A stretch of DNA of 64,000 nucleotides from Paludibaculum fermentans. GTDB taxonomy: Bacteria > Acidobacteriota > Terriglobia > Bryobacterales > Bryobacteraceae. This document shows, one piece after another, positions 28,246-36,991 of this stretch. Every line of letters starts with the position of its first letter. The stretch's first letter is position 1. A program made the position numbers and the translations under genes. The stretch covers positions 8,943,501 through 9,007,500 of the forward strand of contig NZ_CP063849.1 in the NCBI RefSeq assembly GCF_015277775.1. Direction: 5' to 3'. The notes under the pieces are model-generated. The model was not told the DNA's origin. It made no database searches and worked only from the letters and a program-made list of their open reading frames with translations.

Positions 28246-28841
28246 ACCACGAACATGACCTGCTGAGTGACCTGTGGAACAGTTCGGCTCCGGTTCCGAT
28301 GAAAAAAGGAGACGAAATGCTTCACCTGGCAATCGAACGAACCAGGGCGCTAGACCGGCAGATTGCCGGGCGCAACTCACTCGAATGCGCGGCTGCCCTG
28401 TTGATTACCGCATTCTTCGGCTGGGCCGCCCTGCGCGCGCCGAGCCCCCTGGAACAACTGGGCCTGGCCATTGTTTCGCTGAGCGGGCTTTGGATCATCT
28501 ATTACGTCCGGCACCACGGCCGGGGGCCGAGCCCCGTGGATGCGGGGCTCGACCTGTCTGCTTATCGCAAGGTGCTGCTGGAGAACTATAGCCGGCAGAT
28601 CCGCCTCCTCCAGACCGTGCAGTTCTGGTACCTGGGGCCGCTCTATGCCGGGCTGCTGATTGCCAATGCCGGCGCTGCGTTGCGGTTGACCAGGGAAGGC
28701 CGCGGCGTCCTTGGCCCCGTGCTCACCGTCACACTGGTAACCCTCGTCTTCGCCGCGATTCTGTTGCTGAACCAGCGTGTGGGCGTCGGGCGGCTGAGAA
28801 GTGCCAGGAAGGAACTGGTTGAACTCACCGGCGGAGAGTGA
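28242..28841 (+). CDS. Four-helix membrane protein coupled to the sigma factor, possible anti-sigma protein
   Basis: A 199-residue protein starting at a GTG that overlaps the sigma stop; an AAGGAG site is correctly spaced. A soluble N-terminal part (about 45 residues) precedes two helix pairs: CAAALLITAFFGWAAL and LGLAIVSLSGLWIIYYV, then FWYLGPLYAGLLIANAGAA and VLTVTLVTLVFAAILLL. No zinc-binding HxxxCxxC anti-sigma motif is visible. Its position and coupling suggest that it holds or senses for the sigma factor, which is an inference. Confidence 0.78.
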   Translation: MNHEHDLLSDLWNSSAPVPMKKGDEMLHLAIERTRALDRQIAGRNSLECAAALLITAFFGWAALRAPSPLEQLGLAIVSLSGLWIIYYVRHHGRGPSPVDAGLDLSAYRKVLLENYSRQIRLLQTVQFWYLGPLYAGLLIANAGAALRLTREGRGVLGPVLTVTLVTLVFAAILLLNQRVGVGRLRSARKELVELTGGE

Positions 28842-28967
28842 GACAACACGCGCGGGGCACGGCTTGCCGCTGGCCGCCGGATTCACCAGCGTGTGGAGGA
28901 ATCAGCGAGAGAATTGCCCGGATCGCAGGGGGCGATTGTGAGATCCAGTCTCCCCCTGCAAGTGGCC

Positions 28968-29426
28968 TCAGTCCTCATCTTCCTCATCATCCTCCACGTC
29001 ATCTTCGTCGTCCTCGTCTTTGTCGTCGTCATCCTCCTCCACTTCCAGATCTTCCTCGTCGTACACCTCTCGCTCCTCGTCGTCCTCCTCCTCCAGATCG
29101 GCCTCGGGAGGAGGCAGGAACGTGGGCGCCCATTTCTCGTCCCACTCCTGCTGCGTCACTCCTCGGGCTGCTTCGGGGAGATTCGCAGCCGCGCCCGCGG
29201 CACCGCCACCCGCCAGCGCCTCCGCGGCCTGCATCAGCCGGTCGCCTCGGGCGGCCTCGGAACAGGTTCCGGCGGAGCCTTTGAGTAGCTCGATGGCCGA
29301 CGCGCGTCCCGGCGCATCCAGGGTGTTCACGACGGAGTTGAACGCAAACAGCAGCCCTTCCACGGACTCGTCAGGCAGCCGCGTCATGAGGTCGGCCAAG
29401 TTTTGAAGGATTCCGGCGGGGTTCAC
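28968..29426 (-). CDS. Hypothetical protein with extremely acidic C-terminal tail
   Basis: A 152-residue protein from a GTG start at 29426 (no good ribosome site seen). Residues 1-100 are ordinary and helical (ILQNLADLMTRLPDESVEGL, WDEKWAPTFL). Residues 109-152 are almost entirely aspartate and glutamate. Such tails occur in chaperones of basic proteins and in metal- or nucleic-acid-mimic proteins, but no function can be assigned. The repetitive GAN codons could also have expanded by slippage. The first 100 residues keep a coding pattern, so I take it as a real gene with moderate confidence. Confidence 0.55.
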   Translation of the reverse strand: MNPAGILQNLADLMTRLPDESVEGLLFAFNSVVNTLDAPGRASAIELLKGSAGTCSEAARGDRLMQAAEALAGGGAAGAAANLPEAARGVTQQEWDEKWAPTFLPPPEADLEEEDDEEREVYDEEDLEVEEDDDDKDEDDEDDVEDDEEDED

Positions 29427-29579
29427 AGAAGGAGTTTATAGCATGATTCCGCCGGTTCAGCACTGGCTGCGCTTCGACCGGCGCCTTCACCGGCGGGCCG
29501 TCCTCCTCTCTCTCTGCCTAGTGTCCTGTTGCGACGCCCCACATACCGACCGATTGATTCGCTTCTCAGGACAAGCCCG

Positions 29580-30764
29580 CTACCGCAGCGTCACGTCGAA
29601 CTCGTAGAATCCCTGATTGGAAGCGAACCGCTTTCCCTTGCGGCCGTTCACCGTGAACCAGACGCGCCCTTTCTCCGATTTGGAGATCAGCGCACCGGCC
29701 GGTTGGTCAGGCGACACCAGCGCGTCGTTGCGGGGGCCGGCGACACCATCCGGGCCTCCGCAGCCGGCTGAGGGATTGTCCAGGTCCCAACACGCATTGC
29801 CCCTGGTGTTCGTTATGACTGCCTGTAGCTTTTGGGGATTGGGGATGCCGGCACCCCACTCCAGGTGAGCTGGAAGGACGACGTGATACTGGCCCGGACC
29901 GTGTTCCTCCACCATCGCCTCGGGCGGAGTGCAGAGATTCCGTCCGCTGAGGCAAGTAGTGGGGCTGAAGGTGATCTCCGAATTGACGACGGTAATCTCG
30001 GACGACACTTGCGGTTCATCGGGTTTGAACTTCCAGCCGAGAATGTCGTGATTCTCCCAGCCTTCGCCGGTGGACGCGGTGAAACCGATAAACGCCCGCC
30101 CTTGCGCATCCACGACGGTGGACAGATCCACCGGTACGCGCAGTTCCGGCTCGCCGTCGTCCAGGTAGACCAGCAGCATCGGCGGTTTGTAGCGGATGCG
30201 GGCGAGGTGGGGGCGCCCGTCCTTGAGCCGGATCTTCAGCCTGGTGCCGGTCCCCAGGCGATTGGGCGGCCAGCGCATCTTGCCCACCTGGCCGTTGGTG
30301 CACACGGCGATGTAGTTGTCGGATGGGTCCAGCCCGTCCCTGTTCCGGTGCGTATCGAAGAAGACTGCGATGCTGTGTGGAATGCCGGGTTGCGAGCGGT
30401 CCTGCCGTCCGTCGCCCAGTGCGAAGCCGCGAGCCGAGCCTCGGCCCGCGAGCGCCTCCGGCCCGTTGTTTTGGAGCACGAAGGCGAAACCATCCGCGCC
30501 GTTGCCCAACCCGCCCTGCTGCGTCAGTTGAAACTGGAACACCATCTCGAAGCCGGCCGCGATTGGCTGGCGCTCAGCGAACCAGGCGGCGCCGGCCGTC
30601 TGCGGAAGGGCAGGTGTCAGGCGGATGCGGTTCTGCCACACTTCGGCGTCACCCACGAGTTGGAGCTTGAACCCCTCCTGCCCCCGCACCATGACCATGG
30701 CTGCAGCGGCCGCCAGTACTGCCGCGACACACCGCGAAGGAAACCGATCCATGAGGTTGAGCAT
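29580..30764 (-). CDS. Secreted L-type (legume-type) lectin domain protein
   Basis: A 394-residue protein from the ATG at 30764 (30752 is an alternative). A leader (RCVAAVLAAAAAMVMVRG) precedes an L-type lectin-like domain (residues 30-240): GNGADGFAFVLQNNGP is the diagnostic metal-site region, followed by SIAVFFDTHRNRD and HLARIRYKPPMLLVYLDDG, with GFTASTGEGWENHDILGW at the end of the domain. Such domains bind carbohydrate with calcium and manganese. The C-terminal 130 residues form a separate beta domain with paired cysteines. It is divergent from the symporter gene, so binding of glycans before uptake is a possible role. Confidence 0.82.
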   Translation of the reverse strand: MLNLMDRFPSRCVAAVLAAAAAMVMVRGQEGFKLQLVGDAEVWQNRIRLTPALPQTAGAAWFAERQPIAAGFEMVFQFQLTQQGGLGNGADGFAFVLQNNGPEALAGRGSARGFALGDGRQDRSQPGIPHSIAVFFDTHRNRDGLDPSDNYIAVCTNGQVGKMRWPPNRLGTGTRLKIRLKDGRPHLARIRYKPPMLLVYLDDGEPELRVPVDLSTVVDAQGRAFIGFTASTGEGWENHDILGWKFKPDEPQVSSEITVVNSEITFSPTTCLSGRNLCTPPEAMVEEHGPGQYHVVLPAHLEWGAGIPNPQKLQAVITNTRGNACWDLDNPSAGCGGPDGVAGPRNDALVSPDQPAGALISKSEKGRVWFTVNGRKGKRFASNQGFYEFDVTLR

Positions 30765-30976
30765 ATCGCGCGAGCAGCCCCTGACTCGTCGACGGCGCAA
30801 TCCGTCATCGCGCCCCAGCAAGGGATCCCACAGGGAAATGCAGGCCGCTGCATGGTTCACGCCATGCTTGCAGCGAGGCCTGGATGATTTTCCTCTACGG
30901 CCACCCACAAACTCCCTGCTTCGCGAATACAATTGTAAGGACCCAGAACTAAAAAACGCAGAGGGGCGCTTCAATA

Positions 30977-32533
30977 GTGATTGGCATCATCGATACCGTA
31001 GTCATCGTTCTCAGCCTGGTCCTCGTAGTGGGCGCGGTGCTGCGGGCAGCCGGTAAGAAACAGACCGACGCCGAGTATTTCCTGGCTGGCCGCGATTTGC
31101 GCTGGCCGTTTGTCGGCATGTCGCTGCTGGCTTCAAACATCTCGGCGGAGCATGTCGTCGGCCTGGCAGGAGACGGCTACCGCGTCGGCCTGGTCACCGG
31201 CGGCTATGAGTGGATGGCCGCCTGGTGCCTCATCATCCTCGCGTCCCTGTTCACTCCGCTCTACCTGCGCCGCCGGATCTACACCATTCCCGAGTTCCTC
31301 GAGCACCGCTTCGGCTGGGGCCTACGCGCCTTCCTCTCGGGCAACCTGCTGCTGATGAACGTGCTCACCAAGAACGCCATCGACCTCTGGGCCGGCTCGC
31401 TCCTGCTCCATCTCCTCTTTGGCTGGAACCAGACCGGGGTGATGGTCGCCCTGTCCATCCTGACAGCCCTCTACACCATGAAAGGCGGCCTGCGCGCCGT
31501 GGTCTATGCGGACATGGTGCAGGGCACGTGGCTCATCATCAGCGGCATCGTCCTCACCATCGTCGGACTGGTGGCGGTGGGCGGTTGGAGCGGCCTGACG
31601 GCTCGCGTCGATCCCGCGCTGCTCCACATGGTGAAGCCGCTCGATTCTGAACTGCCCATCACGGGGTTCCTGATTGGGAACCTGTTCGGCGGCATGTTTT
31701 ATTGGTGCATGGACCAGACGAACGTCCAGCGCGTCCTGGGGGCGCGCTCAGTGGACGACGGCCAGAAGGGCGCCATCTTCGCCGGCTTTCTCAAACTGCT
31801 CATCCCGTTCATTCTGGTGCTGCCCGGTGTCATCGCGCACGCCCTCTATCCGAACTTGGCCCGGGCTGACATGGCTTATCCCCGCATGGTCAGCGACCTC
31901 CTGCCCGTTGGCTTGCGCGGAGTCGTACTGGCCGGGCTCATCGCGATCCTGATGTCTTCCATGAGCGCCTGCTACAACGCCAGCGCCACCCTGGTGGTCC
32001 GCGACTTCTTCATGCGCTGGAAGCCGGGCCTCAGCGACGAGCAGCAGGTCGCCATCGGGCGGAAGATCACCGTGCTGATGGCCCTGTTGGGCGTGCTGGC
32101 GGCGCCCCTGGTGGGCCGCTCCGTCACGATCTGGAACTACCTCCAGATGCTCTCCGCTTATCTGGGTGTGCCGTTAGGCGCGGTCGTCTTCATGGGCCTG
32201 CTGTGGAAACGCGGGAACACCGCCGGAGCCATTGCCGGCGGAACGACCGGGTTTGCGCTGGGCCTGTTCCTGATGATGGACCAGACGCTCGGCTGGGGCC
32301 TGGTCGCGCACCCCTATCTCACCTCGTTCCTGCACCGGTCGATCCTGGTGTGGGTGCTGGCCGCGGTCACCATGGTGGTGGTCAGTCTCATGACCGCGCC
32401 GCCGGCCCAGAGCAAGGTGGAGGGCAATGTGTTTGGATCCGCCCCGGCACAGACAACGGCAGGGACGGGCTATCGCCTCTGGGCCGTAGGGCTCTTCATG
32501 TGCACGCTGGTCCTGTGGTGGGCGTTCCGGTAA
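30977..32533 (+). CDS. Sodium:solute symporter (SSS family)
   Basis: A 518-residue inner-membrane protein starting at a GTG. It has about 13 membrane segments and family features such as AEYFLAGRDLRWPFVGMSLLASNISAEHVVGLAGDGYRVG near the N-terminus and VLAGLIAILMSSMSACYNASATL, the conserved sodium-site helix. The sequence is closest in look to sugar (SGLT-like) members. It probably imports a sugar, fitting the many glycosidases in the window; the exact substrate is unknown. No second transporter gene is adjacent. Confidence 0.9.
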   Translation: MIGIIDTVVIVLSLVLVVGAVLRAAGKKQTDAEYFLAGRDLRWPFVGMSLLASNISAEHVVGLAGDGYRVGLVTGGYEWMAAWCLIILASLFTPLYLRRRIYTIPEFLEHRFGWGLRAFLSGNLLLMNVLTKNAIDLWAGSLLLHLLFGWNQTGVMVALSILTALYTMKGGLRAVVYADMVQGTWLIISGIVLTIVGLVAVGGWSGLTARVDPALLHMVKPLDSELPITGFLIGNLFGGMFYWCMDQTNVQRVLGARSVDDGQKGAIFAGFLKLLIPFILVLPGVIAHALYPNLARADMAYPRMVSDLLPVGLRGVVLAGLIAILMSSMSACYNASATLVVRDFFMRWKPGLSDEQQVAIGRKITVLMALLGVLAAPLVGRSVTIWNYLQMLSAYLGVPLGAVVFMGLLWKRGNTAGAIAGGTTGFALGLFLMMDQTLGWGLVAHPYLTSFLHRSILVWVLAAVTMVVVSLMTAPPAQSKVEGNVFGSAPAQTTAGTGYRLWAVGLFMCTLVLWWAFR

Positions 32534-32652
32534 GCTTGAAAGGCCGCGCTTCCGGTGGAGTTCGGACGGGAATCGGCGTTCGATGAGCAGGTAAATCCGC
32601 GGAATAAACGGCGCCTATTGCGCGAACGATATAATCCCGTGAGGAGAGAATA

Positions 32653-33342
32653 TTGCCGGAAGAAAAATCGCCCGGAGGTTCCACCATTCGCCGATACTCC
32701 AGCGGTGAATGGGCTCACCCCCAGACTGGCCAGCCTGGGGATTCCTCGCTTCAATTTGCGGCGGCCCGCGACGAAGCCTATCAGGCCCTGCTCGGTGAAC
32801 CGCGGCACATTGACCTCGAAGCCATCCCGCTGGTTCCTCGCATTGATGTCCACACGTATGTTCGCTCCAGCCCACAGGGAGAAGTGGTGGCTCTGGTGAC
32901 CAGCGGCATGAGCGATCTGCCCATGCACGTTCCGCCGGCGGCCGGCGAGGACGCACCCCGCCGCGTCGAGTTGATCTTTTACTGCGCGGAGCCAAGTCAG
33001 GAGTACATCGACACGCTGCGTTGGGTCGGCCGCTTCCTTCACGACCGGAAGACCTGGCTGAGCTACGGCCACACGATGCCCAACGGCAACCCACCGGCTC
33101 CGTTTTGGGGCAGCCAAGTCCTGGACACGCTGCTGTTCATGCCCACGATCGTCCGCCGCGACCAGGCGCTTCCCGAAAAGTTGGTTCTGTCCGGCGACCC
33201 CGTGCACTTCCTTTGGGTGGTCCCGCTCTCCACCCCCGAATGCAATCTGAAGCTGGAGCACGGCTTCGGCGCCATCCTCGACTTATTCCAGGCGAACCGC
33301 CATCCCCACGTATTCAACCCCTCGCGCAAGAGCTACGTGTAG
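32653..33342 (+). CDS. Suppressor-of-fused (SUFU) domain protein
   Basis: A 229-residue cytoplasmic protein starting at a TTG that is preceded by a GAGGAGA site. HIDLEAIPLVPRIDVHTYVRSS, ELIFYCAEPSQEYIDTLRWVGRF and LLFMPTIVRRDQALPEKL, with VHFLWVVPLSTPECNLKLEHG, follow the pattern of bacterial SUFU domains. In bacteria these domains are mostly linked to toxin-immunity or unknown interaction roles, not to hedgehog signalling. No toxin gene is adjacent. It stands alone. Confidence 0.72.
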   Translation: MPEEKSPGGSTIRRYSSGEWAHPQTGQPGDSSLQFAAARDEAYQALLGEPRHIDLEAIPLVPRIDVHTYVRSSPQGEVVALVTSGMSDLPMHVPPAAGEDAPRRVELIFYCAEPSQEYIDTLRWVGRFLHDRKTWLSYGHTMPNGNPPAPFWGSQVLDTLLFMPTIVRRDQALPEKLVLSGDPVHFLWVVPLSTPECNLKLEHGFGAILDLFQANRHPHVFNPSRKSYV

Positions 33343-33486
33343 CGGACAGCCCGCCCGCCCGCGTGGTTCCTGGTTGTCGCTGCTCAGTCCTGCTGCCCCT
33401 CCGGGCCCCAAGGGGCGCACCGGAAGGCAACGGCAATCCCGGAATGTGACTAGTTCGGCCTCACTGGCCCGCTGCCCTACCCTCGC

Positions 33487-35016
33487 TCACGTGCCCGCAA
33501 TTTCGACCCAGTGAATCGTCACGGCCGCCTGCGCCTGCACGTCGATCACGACCCGGCCCGCTACGCCGCCCGGCATCGTCCAGGTCATGAATCCGCGCTC
33601 CGGACCAGGCTTCACCCCCATCTCCGCACCTGCCGCACTGCACTCCTGCCCGTTGACCCGCACGGCGCCCAACCCGCCTCCCTCCAGTTCCATCCTGACC
33701 CGTGCGCGCTGCAAGGCCGGCCCACAGTGCACCCGGAACGCCGCCCACTGCCCGGCCGCCAGCTTCTGCGGCAGTTGCGTGGGCGAAGGCTCGCCCGGAG
33801 CCGACGTATCCGCATAGGTCACGACATGCCGCCGCGCCTTGCCCGCCAGCGTCTGCAGCCGCCCGCATTCGTGCAGCAGGGCGGGGTAGTTCTCCGCGTC
33901 CGGCATCTGCGTCTGCGAATCCATGTAGTTGAACAGGTACACCCTGTCTGCTCCGCGTTCCAAGAGGGAGGCCGCGGCGCCCCGCACCGTCTCGATTGAA
34001 TTCATCGGAATCGGCCGGTAGGCAGGATAGGGGCGCAGCAGCAGTTCCAGCCCGGCCGCCAGGGTCACCCGGTCTCCAGCCAGGCGCCGCCACAACTCCA
34101 CCGGCATGTCCGTTTCGGCGCTCGCCCAGAACGGCGTGAAGACCAGCAGATCGATCAGCCCTTCGCGGGCCCACAGGGCTCCATCCAGCCCCAGGTCGAT
34201 CGCAGTCTGCGGACGCGATGGGACCCGCGCGCCTAACCCGATCTTGTGGCCCCTCCGCTTCGCCCAACTGTCCGCCAGCCGCCTCGTCTTTCGAACGAAC
34301 TCCGTCAGCAGCCGGCCGCCCTCTGTCTCCCGCCCCGGGCTGAAGTGGAAGCCGAACCGCATCCAGTCGAGTTCCAGGCCATCCACGTCGTACCGTTCCA
34401 GATACTCCTCCACCAGCCGGAAATGGTACGCCCGAACCTCCTCGTGCGCGAAGTCGAACGCGCGGTCGCGCCAGTCTACGGCTCTCCAGGGCAGCCGCCG
34501 GAACTGCGGATTCTGCCGCCAGAAGGTGCTGTGCATGTAGCTGTCCGGGTCGTCGACGTTATGCAGGTCGTTCATGCGCATCGAAATCCAGGGCGACAGC
34601 CCCCGCCTCCGCGCGCGTTCAATCCACACGGCATAGGGATCGATGCCCTGCTGCGCCAGCGACCATGCCGTGTGCACCCACTTCCGTGCATTCACCCGCC
34701 CCTCGCCCGTAGTGGACCGGAACAGCGGTTGATCGTCAGGGCCGTCCGGATCATAGCCCTTCCAAATGGGGTCCCAAACCTTGCTCGCAAAACTGGTCCG
34801 CTGCGAGTTGCCGCTGAGCACGAGCTCACGGACCTGTGTCTCCGCATACTGATCGACGAACGCGGCCACTGACTCCTTCGTATGCGTCTGGCCCGCTCGT
34901 GTGAAGAACCAGTGGCTATTGTCTTCATTCAGGCACAACGCAGTGCCCCGAGCCGCGCTGAGCGGCTGGGCGCTCGCCACCGACCCCACCGTCTGCACAA
35001 ACTGCCGTCGATTCAT
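33487..35016 (-). CDS. Exported family 10-like glycosyl hydrolase (GHL10-type barrel)
   Basis: A 509-residue protein from the ATG at 35016, which gives a leader (MNRRQFVQTVGSVASAQPLSA). The central barrel contains GLSPWISMRMNDLH, VRAYHFRLVEEYLERYDVDGLELDWMRFGF and, later, GADRVYLFNYMDS, the pattern of family 10-like glycosyl hydrolases in which the DGLELDWMR segment holds catalytic or ligand acids. The last 150 residues form a beta-sandwich of binding type (VRVNGQECSAAG, WVEIAG). The longer upstream frame is out of context. A role in polysaccharide breakdown is inferred. Confidence 0.75.
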   Translation of the reverse strand: MNRRQFVQTVGSVASAQPLSAARGTALCLNEDNSHWFFTRAGQTHTKESVAAFVDQYAETQVRELVLSGNSQRTSFASKVWDPIWKGYDPDGPDDQPLFRSTTGEGRVNARKWVHTAWSLAQQGIDPYAVWIERARRRGLSPWISMRMNDLHNVDDPDSYMHSTFWRQNPQFRRLPWRAVDWRDRAFDFAHEEVRAYHFRLVEEYLERYDVDGLELDWMRFGFHFSPGRETEGGRLLTEFVRKTRRLADSWAKRRGHKIGLGARVPSRPQTAIDLGLDGALWAREGLIDLLVFTPFWASAETDMPVELWRRLAGDRVTLAAGLELLLRPYPAYRPIPMNSIETVRGAAASLLERGADRVYLFNYMDSQTQMPDAENYPALLHECGRLQTLAGKARRHVVTYADTSAPGEPSPTQLPQKLAAGQWAAFRVHCGPALQRARVRMELEGGGLGAVRVNGQECSAAGAEMGVKPGPERGFMTWTMPGGVAGRVVIDVQAQAAVTIHWVEIAGT

Positions 35017-35202
35017 ACCGACCAGCTTAGTCGATAGGCCCCTGCCCTCAGAATCGCTGCCGGCATGGAGGGCGTCGCCCACGGCGAGGCTCCAGCGGTG
35101 GCGGTGCCGCGACGTGTCACGTCCCCCACCACGCCCAACAGGGCAGGCAGTCCACCCATCTAAAATGAAGTACCCGGAGCCCCGGAGGTCCTCACCGGAT
35201 CC

Positions 35203-36906
35203 ATGCTGAAACGTCGTATCATTCTCCCGGCCGTCCTGATGGCGGCCTCCCTCCTGCCTGCCGCCCAAGACAATCCGCCGGGCGCGCCGCCCGCCCTGGA
35301 ACTGACTCTACGGCCCGCCGCACCGGACACAGCGGGAATCATCCCCTCCGTTGACGTGACGCTGGTCTTTCCCGTGTTTGCCACGGTCGAACTGGCCTTC
35401 CTTCCGAACAACGTCGAGACGGTGGCGCGGACCATCACGCTCGTCACGGCCCGCGATGCAGCCGGACCCCTGCCGCTGCGGGTCACGGACGATCCGGAGT
35501 CCGCGGAGGGCCCCGCCAGGCACTGGTCGGCCGGACGCCCGGTCCAGGGTCCCGTGACCTTGCGCTACCGCGCGCCCATCTCGAACCGGCCGGCGCCTCG
35601 CGGAGCCGCTCCCCCTCTCGAATTACGCTCCGATACCGGAGCATTCTCCGGAGCCGGCGCGAGCTTTCTCCTTCTGCCGCGGAGCGCCGCGCCCGACCGT
35701 CTCCGCCTGCACTGGGATCTATCAGCAATGCCTGCCGGCGCGCGTGGTGTTTCGAGCCTGGGCTCCGGCGACCGGACCGTCCTCCTGGAAGATGCGATAG
35801 GCCGGCTGAAGTCGACCTTCTTCCTGGCCGGGCGGCTCCAACTCTTTCCCGAACAGCCACCCGAGCGCGGCTTCTTCTCCGCCTGGCACGGAACTCCGCC
35901 GATGGACCTCGCCCGCCTGATGGCCTCCGAACAGAAGCTGTATGCCTTCTACGAGAAATTCTTCAGCCGCCCGGCGGAGTCGCCGTACGGGGTCTTCCTG
36001 CGCGAAAACCCCGTGAATCCCGGCGGCGGGATGGGGCTCACCGACTCGTTTATTGCAACCTTCGGGCCGAAGGTCACCGCGGAGGATCTGACCATCACGC
36101 TGGCCCACGAGATGCTACACACCTTCGCCGGAGGACTGGATCAGCCGGCCGGGTTGGAAGGCTCCTGGTTCTCCGAGGGGCTGGCGGTGCACTACGCCCG
36201 GCTGTTGGCTTTGCGCGCCGGCCAGATCACGCCTGCCGAATTCCTGCACGACCTCAACTCGACTGCGGGCCGCTACTACACGAATGCGTTCCTGGGCACG
36301 CCGAACTCGGAGATCCCGAAGCGGTTCTGGGCGGATACAAGAATCCGGGTGTTGCCGTACGACCGCGGCTCGTTGTACTTTGCGGTGCTCGACACGCAGT
36401 TGCGGGCGGCGTCCCATGCGCAGACTGGTTTGGACGAACTGTTGATGCAATTCCTCGCACGGCGCAAGCGGGCGCTGCCGCTGGACGAAACCGCGTGGTG
36501 CTCGCTGCTGGAACAGGCATTGGGCACGCCGGGGCCCGAGTCCTACCGGGCGATGTTGGCGGGCGCGCTGCAGCTCCCGGAGTCCGGTGCCTTCGGGCCG
36601 CAGTTTGAACGCACCACCACGCGGCTGCGCCGCTACGAGTTGGGCTTCGCGCCCGAGGTGCTCATTGAGCCGCGGCGTGTGGTGCGCGGGCTCAAGGAGG
36701 ATTCGGCGGCCGCGCGCGCCGGCCTGCGGAATGGGGATGAGATCACGAGGCCGGTCCCCCAGGATGTGGTGCAGGCGCAGCAGGAAGCCACCCTGACTCT
36801 GCACGTGAGCAGGGCGGGGCAGTCGCTCGTCATCACCTATCTGCCGCGCGGCGAGGAAGTGGACGCGTGGCAGTGGCGCATGGCCGGTGGCCCTCCGCGC
36901 CGGTGA
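35203..36906 (+). CDS. M61-like metallopeptidase with C-terminal PDZ-like domain, exported
   Basis: A 567-residue protein with a signal peptide (ILPAVLMAASLLPAAQ). The zinc site is H302-E303-x-x-H306 (AHEMLH) with the third ligand E325 (WFSEGLAVHY), as in M61 glycyl aminopeptidases. The segment RVVRGLKEDSAAARAGLRNGDEI near residue 495 is PDZ-like, which is a normal companion in this family. The N-terminal part is a beta domain. It probably trims peptides in the periplasm. It is divergent from the GHL10-like gene with about 190 bases between starts. Confidence 0.82.
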   Translation: MLKRRIILPAVLMAASLLPAAQDNPPGAPPALELTLRPAAPDTAGIIPSVDVTLVFPVFATVELAFLPNNVETVARTITLVTARDAAGPLPLRVTDDPESAEGPARHWSAGRPVQGPVTLRYRAPISNRPAPRGAAPPLELRSDTGAFSGAGASFLLLPRSAAPDRLRLHWDLSAMPAGARGVSSLGSGDRTVLLEDAIGRLKSTFFLAGRLQLFPEQPPERGFFSAWHGTPPMDLARLMASEQKLYAFYEKFFSRPAESPYGVFLRENPVNPGGGMGLTDSFIATFGPKVTAEDLTITLAHEMLHTFAGGLDQPAGLEGSWFSEGLAVHYARLLALRAGQITPAEFLHDLNSTAGRYYTNAFLGTPNSEIPKRFWADTRIRVLPYDRGSLYFAVLDTQLRAASHAQTGLDELLMQFLARRKRALPLDETAWCSLLEQALGTPGPESYRAMLAGALQLPESGAFGPQFERTTTRLRRYELGFAPEVLIEPRRVVRGLKEDSAAARAGLRNGDEITRPVPQDVVQAQQEATLTLHVSRAGQSLVITYLPRGEEVDAWQWRMAGGPPRR

Positions 36907-36991
36907 ACTCCGATATGCTGGCTCCGTGCTCTTGGCTGCGCACGCAGGCCGTGCGGCACAGCATGTTCTCCGTGAGATTGGGCATCATTTT

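Noticed and set aside
28893-29288. A hydrophobic plus-strand frame resembling a membrane protein
   Set aside because: It is the antisense of the acidic tail: GAN codons read backwards give leucine/valine runs, so the membrane look is an artefact.
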